A stretch of DNA of 55,285 bases from positions 1 to 55,285 of the forward strand of contig QIKV01000057.1 of the NCBI GenBank assembly GCA_003233115.1. The letters are read 5' to 3'. Within the stretch, counting starts at the first letter, position 1; each line of letters opens with the position of its first letter. Positions 1-8,216 of this stretch are shown here, one piece after another. Source of the stretch: Oceanospirillales bacterium (GTDB taxonomy: Bacteria > Pseudomonadota > Gammaproteobacteria > Xanthomonadales > SZUA-36). The notes under the pieces are model-generated. The model had not been told where the DNA came from. It worked only from the letters and a program-made list of their open reading frames with translations, and ran no database searches. Made by a program: the position numbers and the translations under genes.

Positions 1-75
1 AAATAGTAACAGAATTCACCGGGGTTTTCAGCTCTTTATTGGGCCTTTTCTTTATTTATTTCAATTGTTTAGCGT

Positions 76-183
76 TTATGGATGGACACTATCTAGATAC
101 TTAACCCTGTTGTAAGCGGCTCTTACCTTGTCTTTTTCACCGTGCGCAAACTGGCGCTCGATGGCATCTGAATCTAAACCCAA
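76..183 (-). pseudogene. C-terminal remnant of a P4-type tyrosine integrase
   Basis: About 35 codons ending in TAA translate to a stretch containing DAIERQFAHGEKDKVRAAYN, which matches the conserved C-terminus of P4-like phage/island integrases (family knowledge: D-x-IERQLAH...VRAAYNRAEYL). The catalytic Tyr of that family lies in this stretch, in AAYNR. No upstream integrase domain is seen: the frame runs on to about 411, but those residues do not look like an integrase. The usual tail after YL is replaced by a short DSVHP end. I read it as a decayed integrase left by an integrated element, next to the accessory genes at 191-1745. Positions 1-75 are AT-rich and show nothing recognisable. Confidence 0.72.
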
Positions 184-190
184 GCGCAGG

Positions 191-1048
191 TCATGAAAAT
201 CCGCGAAGCCTATCTCCGATCTGCAAAATTGGCCACAGAATAACGGCCTCCGCCAATTGCACCAACCTACTGGAGCCTTTATAGATAGACCCAAGGCGAA
301 CAATCTGCCGAGCAGTGCAAATCGGACATATAATGCGAAAAGCTCCTTGACGGTGCGGCGTCCGAATTTCAACCCCGCAAGCATAACAAAACATATTTTT
401 GGATTTGCCAATTTTGATTGGACTCCATCGCGTCACAGTGCGGTCGGCTGAAATATTTTCCTTTAAACCCAGCAAATAATTAATGTCCTTGCGCTTCAAA
501 TATCCCGACGTCTGGTGCCTCACAAATTCGTAGTCTGGTCCCGCTATCGTTTCCTCAGTCGAACAGACCGCAAAAAAAATTGATCCAAATCCTGCCAATA
601 TGGCAACTGTGTCAGTAAGTTCCTCGTTTCTCAGAGATGGCTCAAGTCTTTTTCCACATTTGCCTAACACTACGTGAGCCATTTCATGTGCAATGGTCGC
701 TGTCAAACGACTAAAATTCTCATAAACCCAGTAATCAATTTCGATATACCAAACGCCGTCCTTCATAAAAACGTGCGCGGCTTCACCCTCTTTGAGCCAA
801 GAAAATTTTACCTTGATCCTTGGCATTTCTATTTCGTACTTCCGCGCACACGCCAATATTAGTTTCTTCAAGAACCCCATTGATTCATCTACGTCAGGTT
901 CAGCCTCAACACTAGACTGGTTGGGTTGGATTGACCTATAAAAGTCCTCCGTAACATTGGGAGATTTAAACGTTTCACTGCGGAGAACTGTCAACGCGAT
1001 CTGTAGATACTTTCTTAATTCTGCTTTGCGGTGGGCAGAGAGTGCCAT
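191..1048 (-). CDS. Putative zinc metallopeptidase (HExxH) with C-terminal zinc ribbon
   Basis: Function unknown. The 285-residue protein has a zincin helix HEMAH (H121, E122, H125), and an NEE at 141-143 that could supply the third zinc ligand, the spacing seen in small cytosolic zincins such as the ImmA/IrrE-like group. Residues 221-244 form a second zinc site of two CxxC pairs (C221/C224 and C241/C244), a zinc ribbon typical of nucleic-acid or protein binding. No signal peptide is seen. A hydrophobic stretch near 145-160 and another near 265-275 are too short to call membrane anchors. ATG start at 1048 has only a weak ribosome site. It lies between an integrase remnant and an IS, so it is probably cargo of a mobile element. 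It could be an antirepressor-type protease or a toxin-antitoxin part; nothing in the sequence decides this. Confidence 0.6.
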   Translation of the reverse strand: MALSAHRKAELRKYLQIALTVLRSETFKSPNVTEDFYRSIQPNQSSVEAEPDVDESMGFLKKLILACARKYEIEMPRIKVKFSWLKEGEAAHVFMKDGVWYIEIDYWVYENFSRLTATIAHEMAHVVLGKCGKRLEPSLRNEELTDTVAILAGFGSIFFAVCSTEETIAGPDYEFVRHQTSGYLKRKDINYLLGLKENISADRTVTRWSPIKIGKSKNMFCYACGVEIRTPHRQGAFRIICPICTARQIVRLGSIYKGSSRLVQLAEAVILWPILQIGDRLRGFS

Positions 1049-1078
1049 GATTTTTATCAGCGAACCGCAAGTAAGTAT

Positions 1079-1168
1079 CCCCCGGCAAAGCCGGGGGCTT
1101 TAGTTTGTGAGCCGCTCAAAGCGGCCTTAACGGAACCGCCAGCGGTTCCTTGCGACCCCTGAAGGGGT
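1079..1168. repeat. Array of four consecutive perfect hairpins at the tnpA-distal IS end
   Basis: Four inverted repeats follow one another: 1079-1097 (8-bp arms CCCCCGGC, loop AAA), 1111-1125 (6-bp arms GCCGCT, loop CAA), 1132-1149 (8-bp arms GGAACCGC, loop CA) and 1155-1168 (6-bp arms ACCCCT, loop GA). They lie downstream of the transposase gene. IS200/IS605 ends carry subterminal hairpins recognised by TnpA. The outer hairpin has the same layout as the one at 1713-1729 on the other side, so 1079-1097 is probably the right-end hairpin. The other three could block readthrough transcription. No gene lies in 1049-1177. Confidence 0.7.
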
Positions 1169-1177
1169 CAGTTTCAT

Positions 1178-1630
1178 CTATACCAGTTGCAATTGATCGA
1201 GTCGACGATCTTCTTTTTCCTGGTGTCGACGATCTTCTTTTTCCTGGTGACGTATGTATTCCCGGATAACTTGCTCATCTCGACCCACGGTCGAGACAAA
1301 ATACCCTCTTGCCCAGAAGTGTTGCCCCACAAAATTCCTTTGCCGACCAAAATAGTTCCGTGCAATTGCAATGGCGCTTTTGCCTTTGATATACCCAATC
1401 ACCTGTGACACTGAATATTTGGGTGGAATCGAAATCATCATATGAACGTGGTCCCTTTGTAAATGACCTTCTTCAATCAGGCTTTCTTTTTGCCTGGCCA
1501 GACGGTGAAATATATCGGACAAATCCCTTCGGACCTGACCAAATAACACTTTTCTCCGACACTTTGGTATGAATACGATGTGGTACTTACACTCCCAACG
1601 TGTGTGATTTAAACTGCCTACTTGTCTCAT
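1178..1630 (-). CDS. tnpA: IS200/IS605 Y1 (HUH) transposase TnpA
   Basis: Single-strand transposase of 150 residues. The HUH metal-binding pair is H61-V-H63 and the likely nucleophile is Y125 in VIREYIRHQE, the order expected for the Y1_Tnp family. The start is ATG at 1630 because AGGAGA lies six bases upstream; a longer frame to 1663 lacks such a site. The last 25 residues contain a perfect duplication of RHQEKEDR produced by a 24-bp tandem repeat, which extends the C-terminal tail beyond the catalytic helix. The catalytic core is intact, so the protein may be active if the tail is tolerated. Confidence 0.9.
   Translation of the reverse strand: MRQVGSLNHTRWECKYHIVFIPKCRRKVLFGQVRRDLSDIFHRLARQKESLIEEGHLQRDHVHMMISIPPKYSVSQVIGYIKGKSAIAIARNYFGRQRNFVGQHFWARGYFVSTVGRDEQVIREYIRHQEKEDRRHQEKEDRRLDQLQLV
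1201..1248. repeat. Perfect 24-bp tandem duplication in the 3' end of tnpA
   Basis: Positions 1201-1224 and 1225-1248 are identical, beginning GTCGACGATCTTC. The unit is eight codons, so the reading frame is kept. It starts just after the catalytic Tyr codon of TnpA. Identity of the copies suggests a recent slippage event. Confidence 0.9.
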
Positions 1631-1712
1631 GGTTTCTCCTTGGTGTGGTGCTTGTCGGCTCACACCTCGGAGTTACTATGAGATTCCAGAAATTGTCAAA
1701 CTTCGCGGGCCT

Positions 1713-1742
1713 CCCCAGCAGAGCTGGGGGGTCTCCTTTTTT
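1713..1742 (+). terminator. Hairpin plus T run in the tnpA leader
   Basis: Stem CCCCAGC/GCTGGGG with a 3-nt loop, followed on the plus strand by GGTCTCC and six T. It would end plus-strand transcription entering the IS, and on the other strand it forms a hairpin in the tnpA leader. The remaining interval up to truB (1743-1859) holds no gene that I can support. Confidence 0.5.
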
Positions 1743-1859
1743 ACTAGTCGCGAGCAGCGTAGCTATTCCTTCCCGCAAGAATTTACCACATTGAGCGGCG
1801 CTGCGGATCGGATAGTGCAGGCCCTGGGGGGCGTTCTCAATTCACCAGACTGCTCCCAC

Positions 1860-2768
1860 CTACAAATTGAAGACTCTTGTTGGCTGCAGCGTGCTGTCCG
1901 GGAACAGGTCGGCGAGGCCGAGCAAATTTCCTGCGGGGCCGTAAACACGGACTTTTCCAACCGGTAATTCATCTGCTGAAAACCGGAAGTGGTTACCATG
2001 CATGAATTTCCCCTGCTGGGCTGTATCCAGTTCAACCTGTGGCCAGTCAGGCAAGCCGGCATCGGTCGGCAGTAAAAAATCCGGTAGCCGGTCATCATCT
2101 TTGGCACTTTGCAGTTGCTCCAGGGTAACCAATGGGTATGATTCAAAAGGCTCGACGTATAAACGCCTCAATTCAATCAGATGGGCACAACTGCCCAGTG
2201 CCGTCGCAATGTCTTCTGCCAGTGTTCTGATGTAAGTGCCCTTGGAGCAGTGCACCTCGAGACTAAGGTTGGGTGGCTGCCATTCCACCAGGCTCAGGCT
2301 GTGGATGCTGACGGTCCGGGCCGCCCGCTCGACTTCAATACCAGCACGTGCGTATTCGTAGAGCGGCTTGCCCTGGTACTTCAAGGCGGAATACATCGGC
2401 GGTACCTGGCTGATCTCACCCACAAACTGCTGCAGGATCCGGGTGAGTTTCTCAGCACCAATGCCAGTTACGGAACAGACCTGGATGACCTCTCCTTCAA
2501 TATCACCGGTGGTAGTGGCTTCTCCGAGCCGGGCGGTCGCCTGGTATTTCTTGCCCGCCGCCAACATAAAAGCAGCAGTTTTGCTGGCTTCACCCAGGCA
2601 GATTGGCAGCATGCCGGTCGCGAATGGATCGAGGCTCCCCGTATGGCCGGCTTTACGGGCCTGGAAAATACCCCTGACCCTTTGCAAGGCGCGATTGGAG
2701 GATATCCCGGCGGGTTTGTCCAGCAGGACGACACCATGAATATCAAGTCCGCGCCGACGGCGGCTCAC
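1860..2768 (-). CDS. truB: tRNA pseudouridine(55) synthase TruB
   Basis: Converts U55 in the T loop of tRNAs to pseudouridine. The 302-residue protein has the TruB signature around the catalytic Asp, GHTGSLDPFATGMLP (D47), the RTLxxDI-type motif (TYIRTLAEDIATALG) near 180, and a C-terminal PUA-like domain. The start is GTG at 2768; the following SRRRRGLDIHGV matches the usual TruB N-terminus, so the start is likely right. It is the last gene of the rimP-nusA-infB-rbfA-truB operon, 12 bp after rbfA. In most gammaproteobacteria rpsO and pnp follow; here an IS and accessory DNA follow. Confidence 0.96.
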   Translation of the reverse strand: MSRRRRGLDIHGVVLLDKPAGISSNRALQRVRGIFQARKAGHTGSLDPFATGMLPICLGEASKTAAFMLAAGKKYQATARLGEATTTGDIEGEVIQVCSVTGIGAEKLTRILQQFVGEISQVPPMYSALKYQGKPLYEYARAGIEVERAARTVSIHSLSLVEWQPPNLSLEVHCSKGTYIRTLAEDIATALGSCAHLIELRRLYVEPFESYPLVTLEQLQSAKDDDRLPDFLLPTDAGLPDWPQVELDTAQQGKFMHGNHFRFSADELPVGKVRVYGPAGNLLGLADLFPDSTLQPTRVFNL

Positions 2769-2780
2769 GGGGACAACTCT

Positions 2781-3185
2781 CTATTCCTTGTCAGGCTCTT
2801 CGGCATCGGCAAGCGTGCCTTCGTTCCCACCCTTGTCGGTAAACAGGGCCCTGGCGATCAACTGATCAATGTGACTGCCCTGCTCGACAGAGTCATCGTG
2901 CAGAAAATGCAATTCCGGTACCTGGCGCATACGCAATTCCTGGCCCAGGCGGTGCCGCAAAAAGGCTGCGGCCCGGCGCAGAGCCTTTAAACTGGTCTTG
3001 GCATTTTCCGGCTCAAACACGGTAATAAACACCTTGGCGTGTGCAAGGTCACGGCTTACTTCCACATCTGAAAGGCTCACGAAACCAACTTCCGGATCTT
3101 TAACTTCCTGCTGTATCAGCCTGGCAAGATCCCGCCGTAGCTGGCCCGCGACGCGTTCAGATCGGTTGAAATCTCTAGGCGGCAT
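2781..3185 (-). CDS. rbfA: 30S ribosome-binding factor RbfA
   Basis: Small KH-fold factor that binds immature 30S subunits and helps late 16S rRNA maturation and cold adaptation. The 134-residue length and the N-terminal RSERVAGQLRRDLARLIQ and central HAKVFITVF segments are typical of the family. ATG start at 3185 lies 16 bp after the infB stop. Residues 120-134 form an acidic tail, variable in the family. Confidence 0.96.
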   Translation of the reverse strand: MPPRDFNRSERVAGQLRRDLARLIQQEVKDPEVGFVSLSDVEVSRDLAHAKVFITVFEPENAKTSLKALRRAAAFLRHRLGQELRMRQVPELHFLHDDSVEQGSHIDQLIARALFTDKGGNEGTLADAEEPDKE

Positions 3186-3201
3186 TTTGCATCATCATCC
3201 A

Positions 3202-5736
3202 TCAATCAAGTGTCCTGGCCACTTCGATCCGCTCGAAGCACTCAATCTGGTCACCCGGCTTGATGTCGTTATACATCTTCACACCAATGCCGCATTCGGT
3301 ACCTGACTGAACTTCACCGACGTCATCTTTAAAGCGCCTCAGCGACTCGAGTTCACCCTCGAAGATCACCACGTTATCACGCAGCACCCTGATCGGGTTG
3401 GCGCTCTTCACATGCCCCTCGATAACCAGGCAACCGGCAATGGCACCCAACCTGGATGAACGGAACACGTCCTTGACCTCGGCCAGGCCGACAATCTGCT
3501 CCTTGATCTCGGTGCCCAGCATACCGGTGATAGCAGCTTTCACCTCGTCAATGGCCTCATAAATAATACTGTAGTAGTGCAAATCCAGATCATTCTCCTG
3601 GATGACTTTCCGCGCAGAATTATCCGCACGCACATTGAAGCCAAGGAGAATGGCACCGGACGCGTGTGCCAGTGATGCATCCGAGCCGGTAATTGCACCG
3701 ACCCCGGAAGCCACGATATTGACTGTGACTTCCTCGTTGCCGAGCCTGGTCAGCGAATCCTTAAGAGCTTCTACGCTGCCCTGTACATCCGCGCGTATCA
3801 GCAGGTTGACTGCCATCTGCTCCCCTTTGCCCATATTTTCAAACAGGTTTTGCAGGTTAGCGGCTTGCTGTTGGGCGAGGCGCCCTTCGCGGTGACGGTC
3901 TTGGCGCTGGCTGGCGGCTTCGCGGGCCTGCCTTTCATTGGCTACAACCAGCATTTCATCCCCGGCAAAGGGCACGCCGGATAAACCCAGGATGACAACG
4001 GGCATGGAGGGGCCGGCAGATTCAATGGCCTCACCCTTTTCGTCAAACATTGCCCTGACACGCCCAAACTCCTGGCCGGCCAGCACCATTTCACCACGTT
4101 TGAGTGTTCCGTTTTGCACCAATACGGTGGCCATTGGTCCACGGCCTTTATCCAGGCTGGATTCAATGACCATGCCCTGTGCGCGACGGTCCGGATCAGC
4201 TTTGAGTTCCAACAGCTCAGCCTGCAGTAAAATACCTTCCAACAAGTCATCAATACCTTCACCGGTGATGGCCGACACGGGTACGAACAACTCCTCGCCG
4301 CCCCAGTCTTCAGCAATAACTTCTTCCTTGGAAAGTTCTGATTTAACCCGTTCAGCATCCGCGTCAGGTTTATCAATCTTGTTCACTGCCACGATGAGCG
4401 GCACACCGGCAGCACGCGCGTGCTGAATGGCTTCCTTGGTCTGTGGCATCACGCCATCGTCTGCGGCAACAACCAGCACCACGATATCCGTAGCTTTCGC
4501 ACCACGTGCACGCATCGCGGTAAAGGCGGCATGTCCGGGCGTATCAAGGAAGGTGATCATGCCGCGGTCAGTCTTCACATGATATGCACCGATGTGCTGC
4601 GTGATACCACCTGCCTCTGAGTCGGTTACCCTGGTCTTGCGGATGTAATCTAGCAGTGAGGTCTTGCCGTGATCGACATGGCCCATGACGGTGACTACCG
4701 GCGGCCGGGGAATACCCTCGGTTTCGGACCCTGCCTCGTCTGCCAATAACGCCTGCTCAATACCCTTGTCTTCCGCAGCAGTGGCCGTATGGCCCATTTC
4801 CTCCACCACCAGAATGGCCGTGTCCTGGTCAATGGGCTGGTTGATGGTTACCATCATGCCCATGTTCATCAGCACTTTGATCACCTCACCCGCCTTGATA
4901 GCCAGCATTTTAGCTAACTCGGCCACCGTGATAGTTTCAGGAATGGCTACATCCCTGATCACCGGTGCGGTCGGTTTCGAGAAGCCGTGTTCGGTTGGCC
5001 GCGCTGAGGTGCTGACCCGCCTTGCCGGTTTACGGCGCCGCGCTGCGGTACCCCGTGCCACGTGTAATTCTGCTCGGCCATAGCGGGTTGCAGGCTTGGC
5101 CCGTTCCTTTTTACGCTTACGTTGCTCTTCGGCCAGTTTGCGCGCGCGCTCCTCTTCCTTTTTGCGCTCACTCTCTTCCGCCTCGCGCTTGGATTCTTCT
5201 TCGCGCTGTCGTTCTTCTGCTTCGCGGCGTGACTGCTCTTCCTGAACCTTGCGAGCCTGCTCCTCTGCGGCCAGGCGGGCGGTCTCTTCTGCCTCATGAC
5301 GCGATTTCTCAGCGGCGTCCTCGCGAACTTTAGCCTCATCATCACGGCGCTTTTGCGCTTCCGCCAGGGCCTGCTGAACTTTTTCACGTTCCGGGTCATT
5401 CTTATCAGCATCTTGCAGTACTGCACGATTGACGTATGTGCGGCGCTTGCGGATCTCGACGTTGACTGTCCGCGTGGATGCTCTCGGCCCGCTGCCGGAA
5501 ATACGCAGCTCACTCACGGATTTACGTTTCAGCGTAACCTGGCGGGGCGCTGTCGCGTCGATTTCAGACTTGCCGTGGCTTGATCTCAGGTGGAAAAGCA
5601 ATTTCTTCTTATCGTCATTGGATACGGCCTCATCGCCGGAAGCGACTTGTATGCCGGCTTTATCCATCTGGGCAATCAGTTTATCGATACTGACACCCAG
5701 GACTTCGGCCAATTGTGAAACGGTTACTTTGGACAT
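3202..5736 (-). CDS. infB: Translation initiation factor IF-2
   Basis: GTPase that places fMet-tRNA on the 30S subunit and drives subunit joining. The protein has 844 residues: an IF2_N domain at the start, a long charged Arg/Glu-rich coiled segment (about 100-210), a second IF2_N (about 265-320), then the G domain from about 350 with [16 protein letters not shown] and NKID, followed by domains II-IV. ATG at 5736 is chosen because AAGGAG lies eight bases upstream; a TTG ten codons earlier overlaps nusA and lacks a site. Likely translated with nusA (26-bp gap). Internal starts giving shorter isoforms, as in E. coli, are possible but not evident. Confidence 0.97.
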   Translation of the reverse strand: MSKVTVSQLAEVLGVSIDKLIAQMDKAGIQVASGDEAVSNDDKKKLLFHLRSSHGKSEIDATAPRQVTLKRKSVSELRISGSGPRASTRTVNVEIRKRRTYVNRAVLQDADKNDPEREKVQQALAEAQKRRDDEAKVREDAAEKSRHEAEETARLAAEEQARKVQEEQSRREAEERQREEESKREAEESERKKEEERARKLAEEQRKRKKERAKPATRYGRAELHVARGTAARRRKPARRVSTSARPTEHGFSKPTAPVIRDVAIPETITVAELAKMLAIKAGEVIKVLMNMGMMVTINQPIDQDTAILVVEEMGHTATAAEDKGIEQALLADEAGSETEGIPRPPVVTVMGHVDHGKTSLLDYIRKTRVTDSEAGGITQHIGAYHVKTDRGMITFLDTPGHAAFTAMRARGAKATDIVVLVVAADDGVMPQTKEAIQHARAAGVPLIVAVNKIDKPDADAERVKSELSKEEVIAEDWGGEELFVPVSAITGEGIDDLLEGILLQAELLELKADPDRRAQGMVIESSLDKGRGPMATVLVQNGTLKRGEMVLAGQEFGRVRAMFDEKGEAIESAGPSMPVVILGLSGVPFAGDEMLVVANERQAREAASQRQDRHREGRLAQQQAANLQNLFENMGKGEQMAVNLLIRADVQGSVEALKDSLTRLGNEEVTVNIVASGVGAITGSDASLAHASGAILLGFNVRADNSARKVIQENDLDLHYYSIIYEAIDEVKAAITGMLGTEIKEQIVGLAEVKDVFRSSRLGAIAGCLVIEGHVKSANPIRVLRDNVVIFEGELESLRRFKDDVGEVQSGTECGIGVKMYNDIKPGDQIECFERIEVARTLD

Positions 5737-5762
5737 ATATTCTGCTCCTTGAAGGCCTTTAC

Positions 5763-7265
5763 TCAAGACTCCTGGTTTTCTTCTTCAAACCAGGGGGCGC
5801 GCGCCGCCATAATCAATGCGGCAGCCGCCTCTTCCGGCATATCATCCACTTCCAGTAGTTCATCAACTGCGAGTTCTGCCAGGTCTTCCTGTGTGCGGGT
5901 ACCCTTTTCTGCCAGCCGGAAGGCCAGGCGTTCGGTCATCCCTTCGAGGTTCAAAAGATCTTCAGCAGGACTGTTCTCATCGAGGGCTTCTTCTTTGGCA
6001 ATCAATTGTGTCAACAATGCATCCCGGGCCCGACGACGCAATTCGGCCACCATATCCTCGTCGAATTCTTCAATTTCCAGCAATTCGGAATCTGGAACGT
6101 AAGCCACCTCTTCGACATTGCTGAAACCCTCGGCCACGAGAATATTGGCAACACCTTCATCCACATCCAGGCGCTCCATAAAGATAGCAAGCACCTTACC
6201 GGCTTCTTCTTCACCCTTCTTGTCGGCGTCTTCCACCGTCAATATATTCAATTCCCAGCCACACAGGTCACTGGCCAACCTGACGTTTTGCCCACCACGA
6301 CCAATGGCCTGCGACAGGTTGACTTCTTCAACTGCGATATCCATCATGTGGCGCTCTTCATCGACGACAATGGAGGCGACTTCTGCCGGTGCCATGGCAT
6401 TGATAACAAACTGGGCCGGGTTCTCGTCCCACAGGATAATATCAATACGTTCGCCCGCCAGTTCATTCGATACAGCCTGGACCCGGGAACCACGCATACC
6501 CACGCAGGCACCGATCGGGTCGGTACGCGGGTCGTTGGATTTAACCGCGATTTTCGCCCGTCGACCGGGATCCCGCGCGCCGCCCATGATGGAGATCAGT
6601 TCCTGGCCAATCTCCGGAACTTCCAGCTCAAATAGTGCGATCAGGAATTCCTTGATGGTGCGACTGGCAAATAGTTGCGGGCCACGTACATCCGGCTTGA
6701 CTTCATACAGGTATGCACGCAAACGATCACCGGGGCGGACTGTTTCGCCCTGGATCATATGACGCTGAGCGACAAAGGCCTCTGCATTGCCACCCAGATC
6801 AAGGTATACATTACCCCGCTCTATGCGTTTGACAATACCGTTGATCAGTTCGCCCTCACGGTCCCTGTAAGCGTCAACTACTTGTTCACGCTCAGCTTCG
6901 CGGACACGCTGCACAATGACCTGCTTGGCTGTCTGTGCCGCAATACGGCCAAACTCCACGTTCTCCATGGGTTCTTCGATCTTTGCACCCACCTCGATTT
7001 CCGGGTTGAGCGCCAGCGCGTCCTGGTGCAGGATCTGGTATTGGTCTGATTCCATTTCCGCATCGTCATCAAGTACTTCCCAGCAACGGAAGGTTTCATA
7101 TTCACCCGTGTCGCGATCAATACTGACACGCGCCTCAATTTCATCGTTGTGACGCTTGCGGGTCGCCGATGCCAGTGCTGCTTCAAGCGCCTCAAAAATG
7201 ACGCTCTTGGCGACACCTTTCTCATTGGATACTGCGTCTACAACCAGGAGAATTTCTTTACTCAT
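5763..7265 (-). CDS. nusA: Transcription termination/antitermination factor NusA
   Basis: RNA-polymerase-associated elongation factor for pausing, termination and rRNA antitermination. The 500-residue protein shows the N-terminal RNAP-binding domain (1-125), S1 domain (about 135-200, [18 protein letters not shown]), two KH domains (about 205-345, including [12 protein letters not shown] and [12 protein letters not shown]) and two C-terminal acidic helix-hairpin-helix repeats (about 360-490), as in gammaproteobacterial NusA. ATG start at 7265. Lies 35 bp after rimP in the conserved operon. Confidence 0.97.
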   Translation of the reverse strand: MSKEILLVVDAVSNEKGVAKSVIFEALEAALASATRKRHNDEIEARVSIDRDTGEYETFRCWEVLDDDAEMESDQYQILHQDALALNPEIEVGAKIEEPMENVEFGRIAAQTAKQVIVQRVREAEREQVVDAYRDREGELINGIVKRIERGNVYLDLGGNAEAFVAQRHMIQGETVRPGDRLRAYLYEVKPDVRGPQLFASRTIKEFLIALFELEVPEIGQELISIMGGARDPGRRAKIAVKSNDPRTDPIGACVGMRGSRVQAVSNELAGERIDIILWDENPAQFVINAMAPAEVASIVVDEERHMMDIAVEEVNLSQAIGRGGQNVRLASDLCGWELNILTVEDADKKGEEEAGKVLAIFMERLDVDEGVANILVAEGFSNVEEVAYVPDSELLEIEEFDEDMVAELRRRARDALLTQLIAKEEALDENSPAEDLLNLEGMTERLAFRLAEKGTRTQEDLAELAVDELLEVDDMPEEAAAALIMAARAPWFEEENQES

Positions 7266-7300
7266 CTGCTTTGACTCCGTGCGGGGGACTCCCCCTGCTG

Positions 7301-7783
7301 CTACTTTTCTGCTTGGTGTCCGGCCAGGATACTGCCGTAGTCCGGAACCAAACGCGCCTTGGCGATATTGTTAAAATCAAGTACCACATCTGTACCATCC
7401 TGAGCAATGGTGACACTGCTCTCATTAACACCCCGGATCAAACCCTGGAACTTACGCCGGCCAGCTTGTGGTGCGAACAGGCTGACCTTGACTTCCTGCC
7501 CCTTGAACTCGGTAAAATGTGCCAGCGAGAACAGTGGCCGGTCAAGACCAGGCGACGAAACCTCCAGATTGTAATGACGCTTGATCGGATCCTTTACATC
7601 CAGTAGCGCAGCCGTCTCCCGGCTTACGCGTTCACAATCGTCAATTGTCACACCATTGTCCCGGTCAATATATATGCGCAGTACTGAATGTTTCGGATTG
7701 CTGTTGTACTCCAGGCCGACAAACTCGTAACCGAGGTCTTCCACCAGGGGCTGCAACATCGCATTCAATTTCTGTGCACTCAA
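7301..7783 (-). CDS. rimP: Ribosome maturation factor RimP
   Basis: Needed for 30S subunit maturation, acting on S12/pseudoknot assembly. N-terminal domain KLNAMLQPLVEDLGYEFVGLEY and the DCERVSRETAALLDVKDPI segment are characteristic. There is no ATG near the N-terminus. The start is set at TTG 7783 because GGAGAT lies about six bases upstream and it gives the usual short leader; a second TTG at 7801 in the same frame is the alternative. About 160 residues, the normal family length. First protein gene of the operon; upstream are two terminators and tRNA-fMet. Confidence 0.93.
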   Translation of the reverse strand: MSAQKLNAMLQPLVEDLGYEFVGLEYNSNPKHSVLRIYIDRDNGVTIDDCERVSRETAALLDVKDPIKRHYNLEVSSPGLDRPLFSLAHFTEFKGQEVKVSLFAPQAGRRKFQGLIRGVNESSVTIAQDGTDVVLDFNNIAKARLVPDYGSILAGHQAEK

Positions 7784-7845
7784 ACCACTATCTCCACTCA
7801 AATCCCCGCGCTGCGCATATTTCTTCTGGCCCGATTTACAGATAC

Positions 7846-7867
7846 AAAAAAAGGGCCCACACGCCCC
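7846..7867 (-). terminator. Possible Rho-independent terminator upstream of rimP
   Basis: On the minus strand a GGGC...GCCC stem with a 6-nt loop, possibly extended by G-U pairs, is followed by seven T. It lies in the 240-bp gap between tRNA-fMet and rimP. It could attenuate readthrough from the tRNA into rimP. The stem is short. Confidence 0.4.
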
Positions 7868-8006
7868 CGACGATCAGCCCCGGAATACCGGAACTTACCC
7901 AATCACGCCCACCCGGGCGGATGCGACAGCTTTATTTCATTTCACCATCCAATTGTCGCTGGGACTACCGACCAGCGTGGTACTTCACAACCACTGCCGG
8001 TAACAC

Positions 8007-8027
8007 AAAAAAAGGCCCTGCCGGACC
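8007..8027 (-). terminator. Terminator downstream of tRNA-fMet
   Basis: On the minus strand GGTCC-loop-GGGCC (five pairs, one G-U) is followed by seven T, beginning 14 bp after the tRNA 3' end. A good candidate to end the tRNA transcript, with some readthrough to rimP as in the E. coli metY-rimP operon. Confidence 0.6.
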
Positions 8028-8040
8028 CTGGATAAATATT

Positions 8041-8117
8041 TGGTAGCGGGGGCAGGATTCGAACCTGCGACCTTCGGGTTATGAGCCCGACGAGCTGCCA
8101 GACTGCTCCACCCCGCA
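8041..8117 (-). tRNA. metY: Initiator tRNA-fMet (CAT)
   Basis: 77-nt tRNA with encoded CCA. Anticodon CAT sits in the stem/loop CGGGCTCATAACCCG, whose three G:C pairs are the initiator hallmark, as is A11:U24 in the D stem. The first acceptor position is unpaired: base 1 is T and base 72 is T, where E. coli has C1/A72, so the mismatch needed for formylation is kept with different bases. Its place directly upstream of rimP-nusA matches E. coli metY. Confidence 0.96.
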
Positions 8118-8132
8118 TCAGGCAAGGAGGGC

Positions 8133-8161
8133 ATAATAAAGACTCAAAGAGGGAATTACAA
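8133..8161 (-). promoter_or_regulatory. Sigma-70 promoter for tRNA-fMet
   Basis: On the minus strand TTGTAA (8156-8161) and TATTAT (8133-8138) are separated by exactly 17 bp. Transcription would start near 8126, with a GC-rich discriminator (GCCCTCC), as in stringently controlled stable-RNA promoters. It may also feed rimP-nusA-infB. The gap 8118-8216 holds no gene. Confidence 0.7.
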
Positions 8162-8216
8162 GAGTTGATTACCACTGATCAGGAAAGTGTTATTGAGGTA
8201 ATGAGTTTTTTACAAT

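Larger units (their letters stand above)
1079..1745 (-). mobile_element. IS200/IS605-family insertion sequence, single-gene type
   Basis: One Y1 transposase gene flanked by GC-rich hairpins of matching style: 1713-1729 upstream (CCCCAGC/AGA/GCTGGGG) and 1079-1097 downstream (CCCCCGGC/AAA/GCCGGGGG). There is no TnpB/IscB gene, so it is IS200-like. The upstream hairpin is followed on the plus strand by a T run at 1737-1742, which resembles the terminator-like leader known in IS200 that insulates tnpA from outside transcription. Members of this family make no target-site duplications or terminal inverted repeats, so the exact ends cannot be fixed here and the limits are approximate. It inserted between truB and the accessory gene at 191-1048. 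Confidence 0.8.

Noticed and set aside
184-411. Upstream extension of the integrase-tail frame
   Set aside because: These residues do not resemble an integrase and overlap the zinc peptidase gene on the same strand; only the last ~35 codons are supported.
1749-2146. Minus-strand frame overlapping the end of truB
   Set aside because: It is antiphase with truB, has no family features and spans the IS flank.
5737-5766. Upstream TTG start for infB
   Set aside because: It would overlap nusA and has no ribosome site, whereas ATG 5736 has AAGGAG well placed.
7942-8175. Frame running through the tRNA-fMet gene
   Set aside because: It lies across a clear tRNA, its terminator and promoter.
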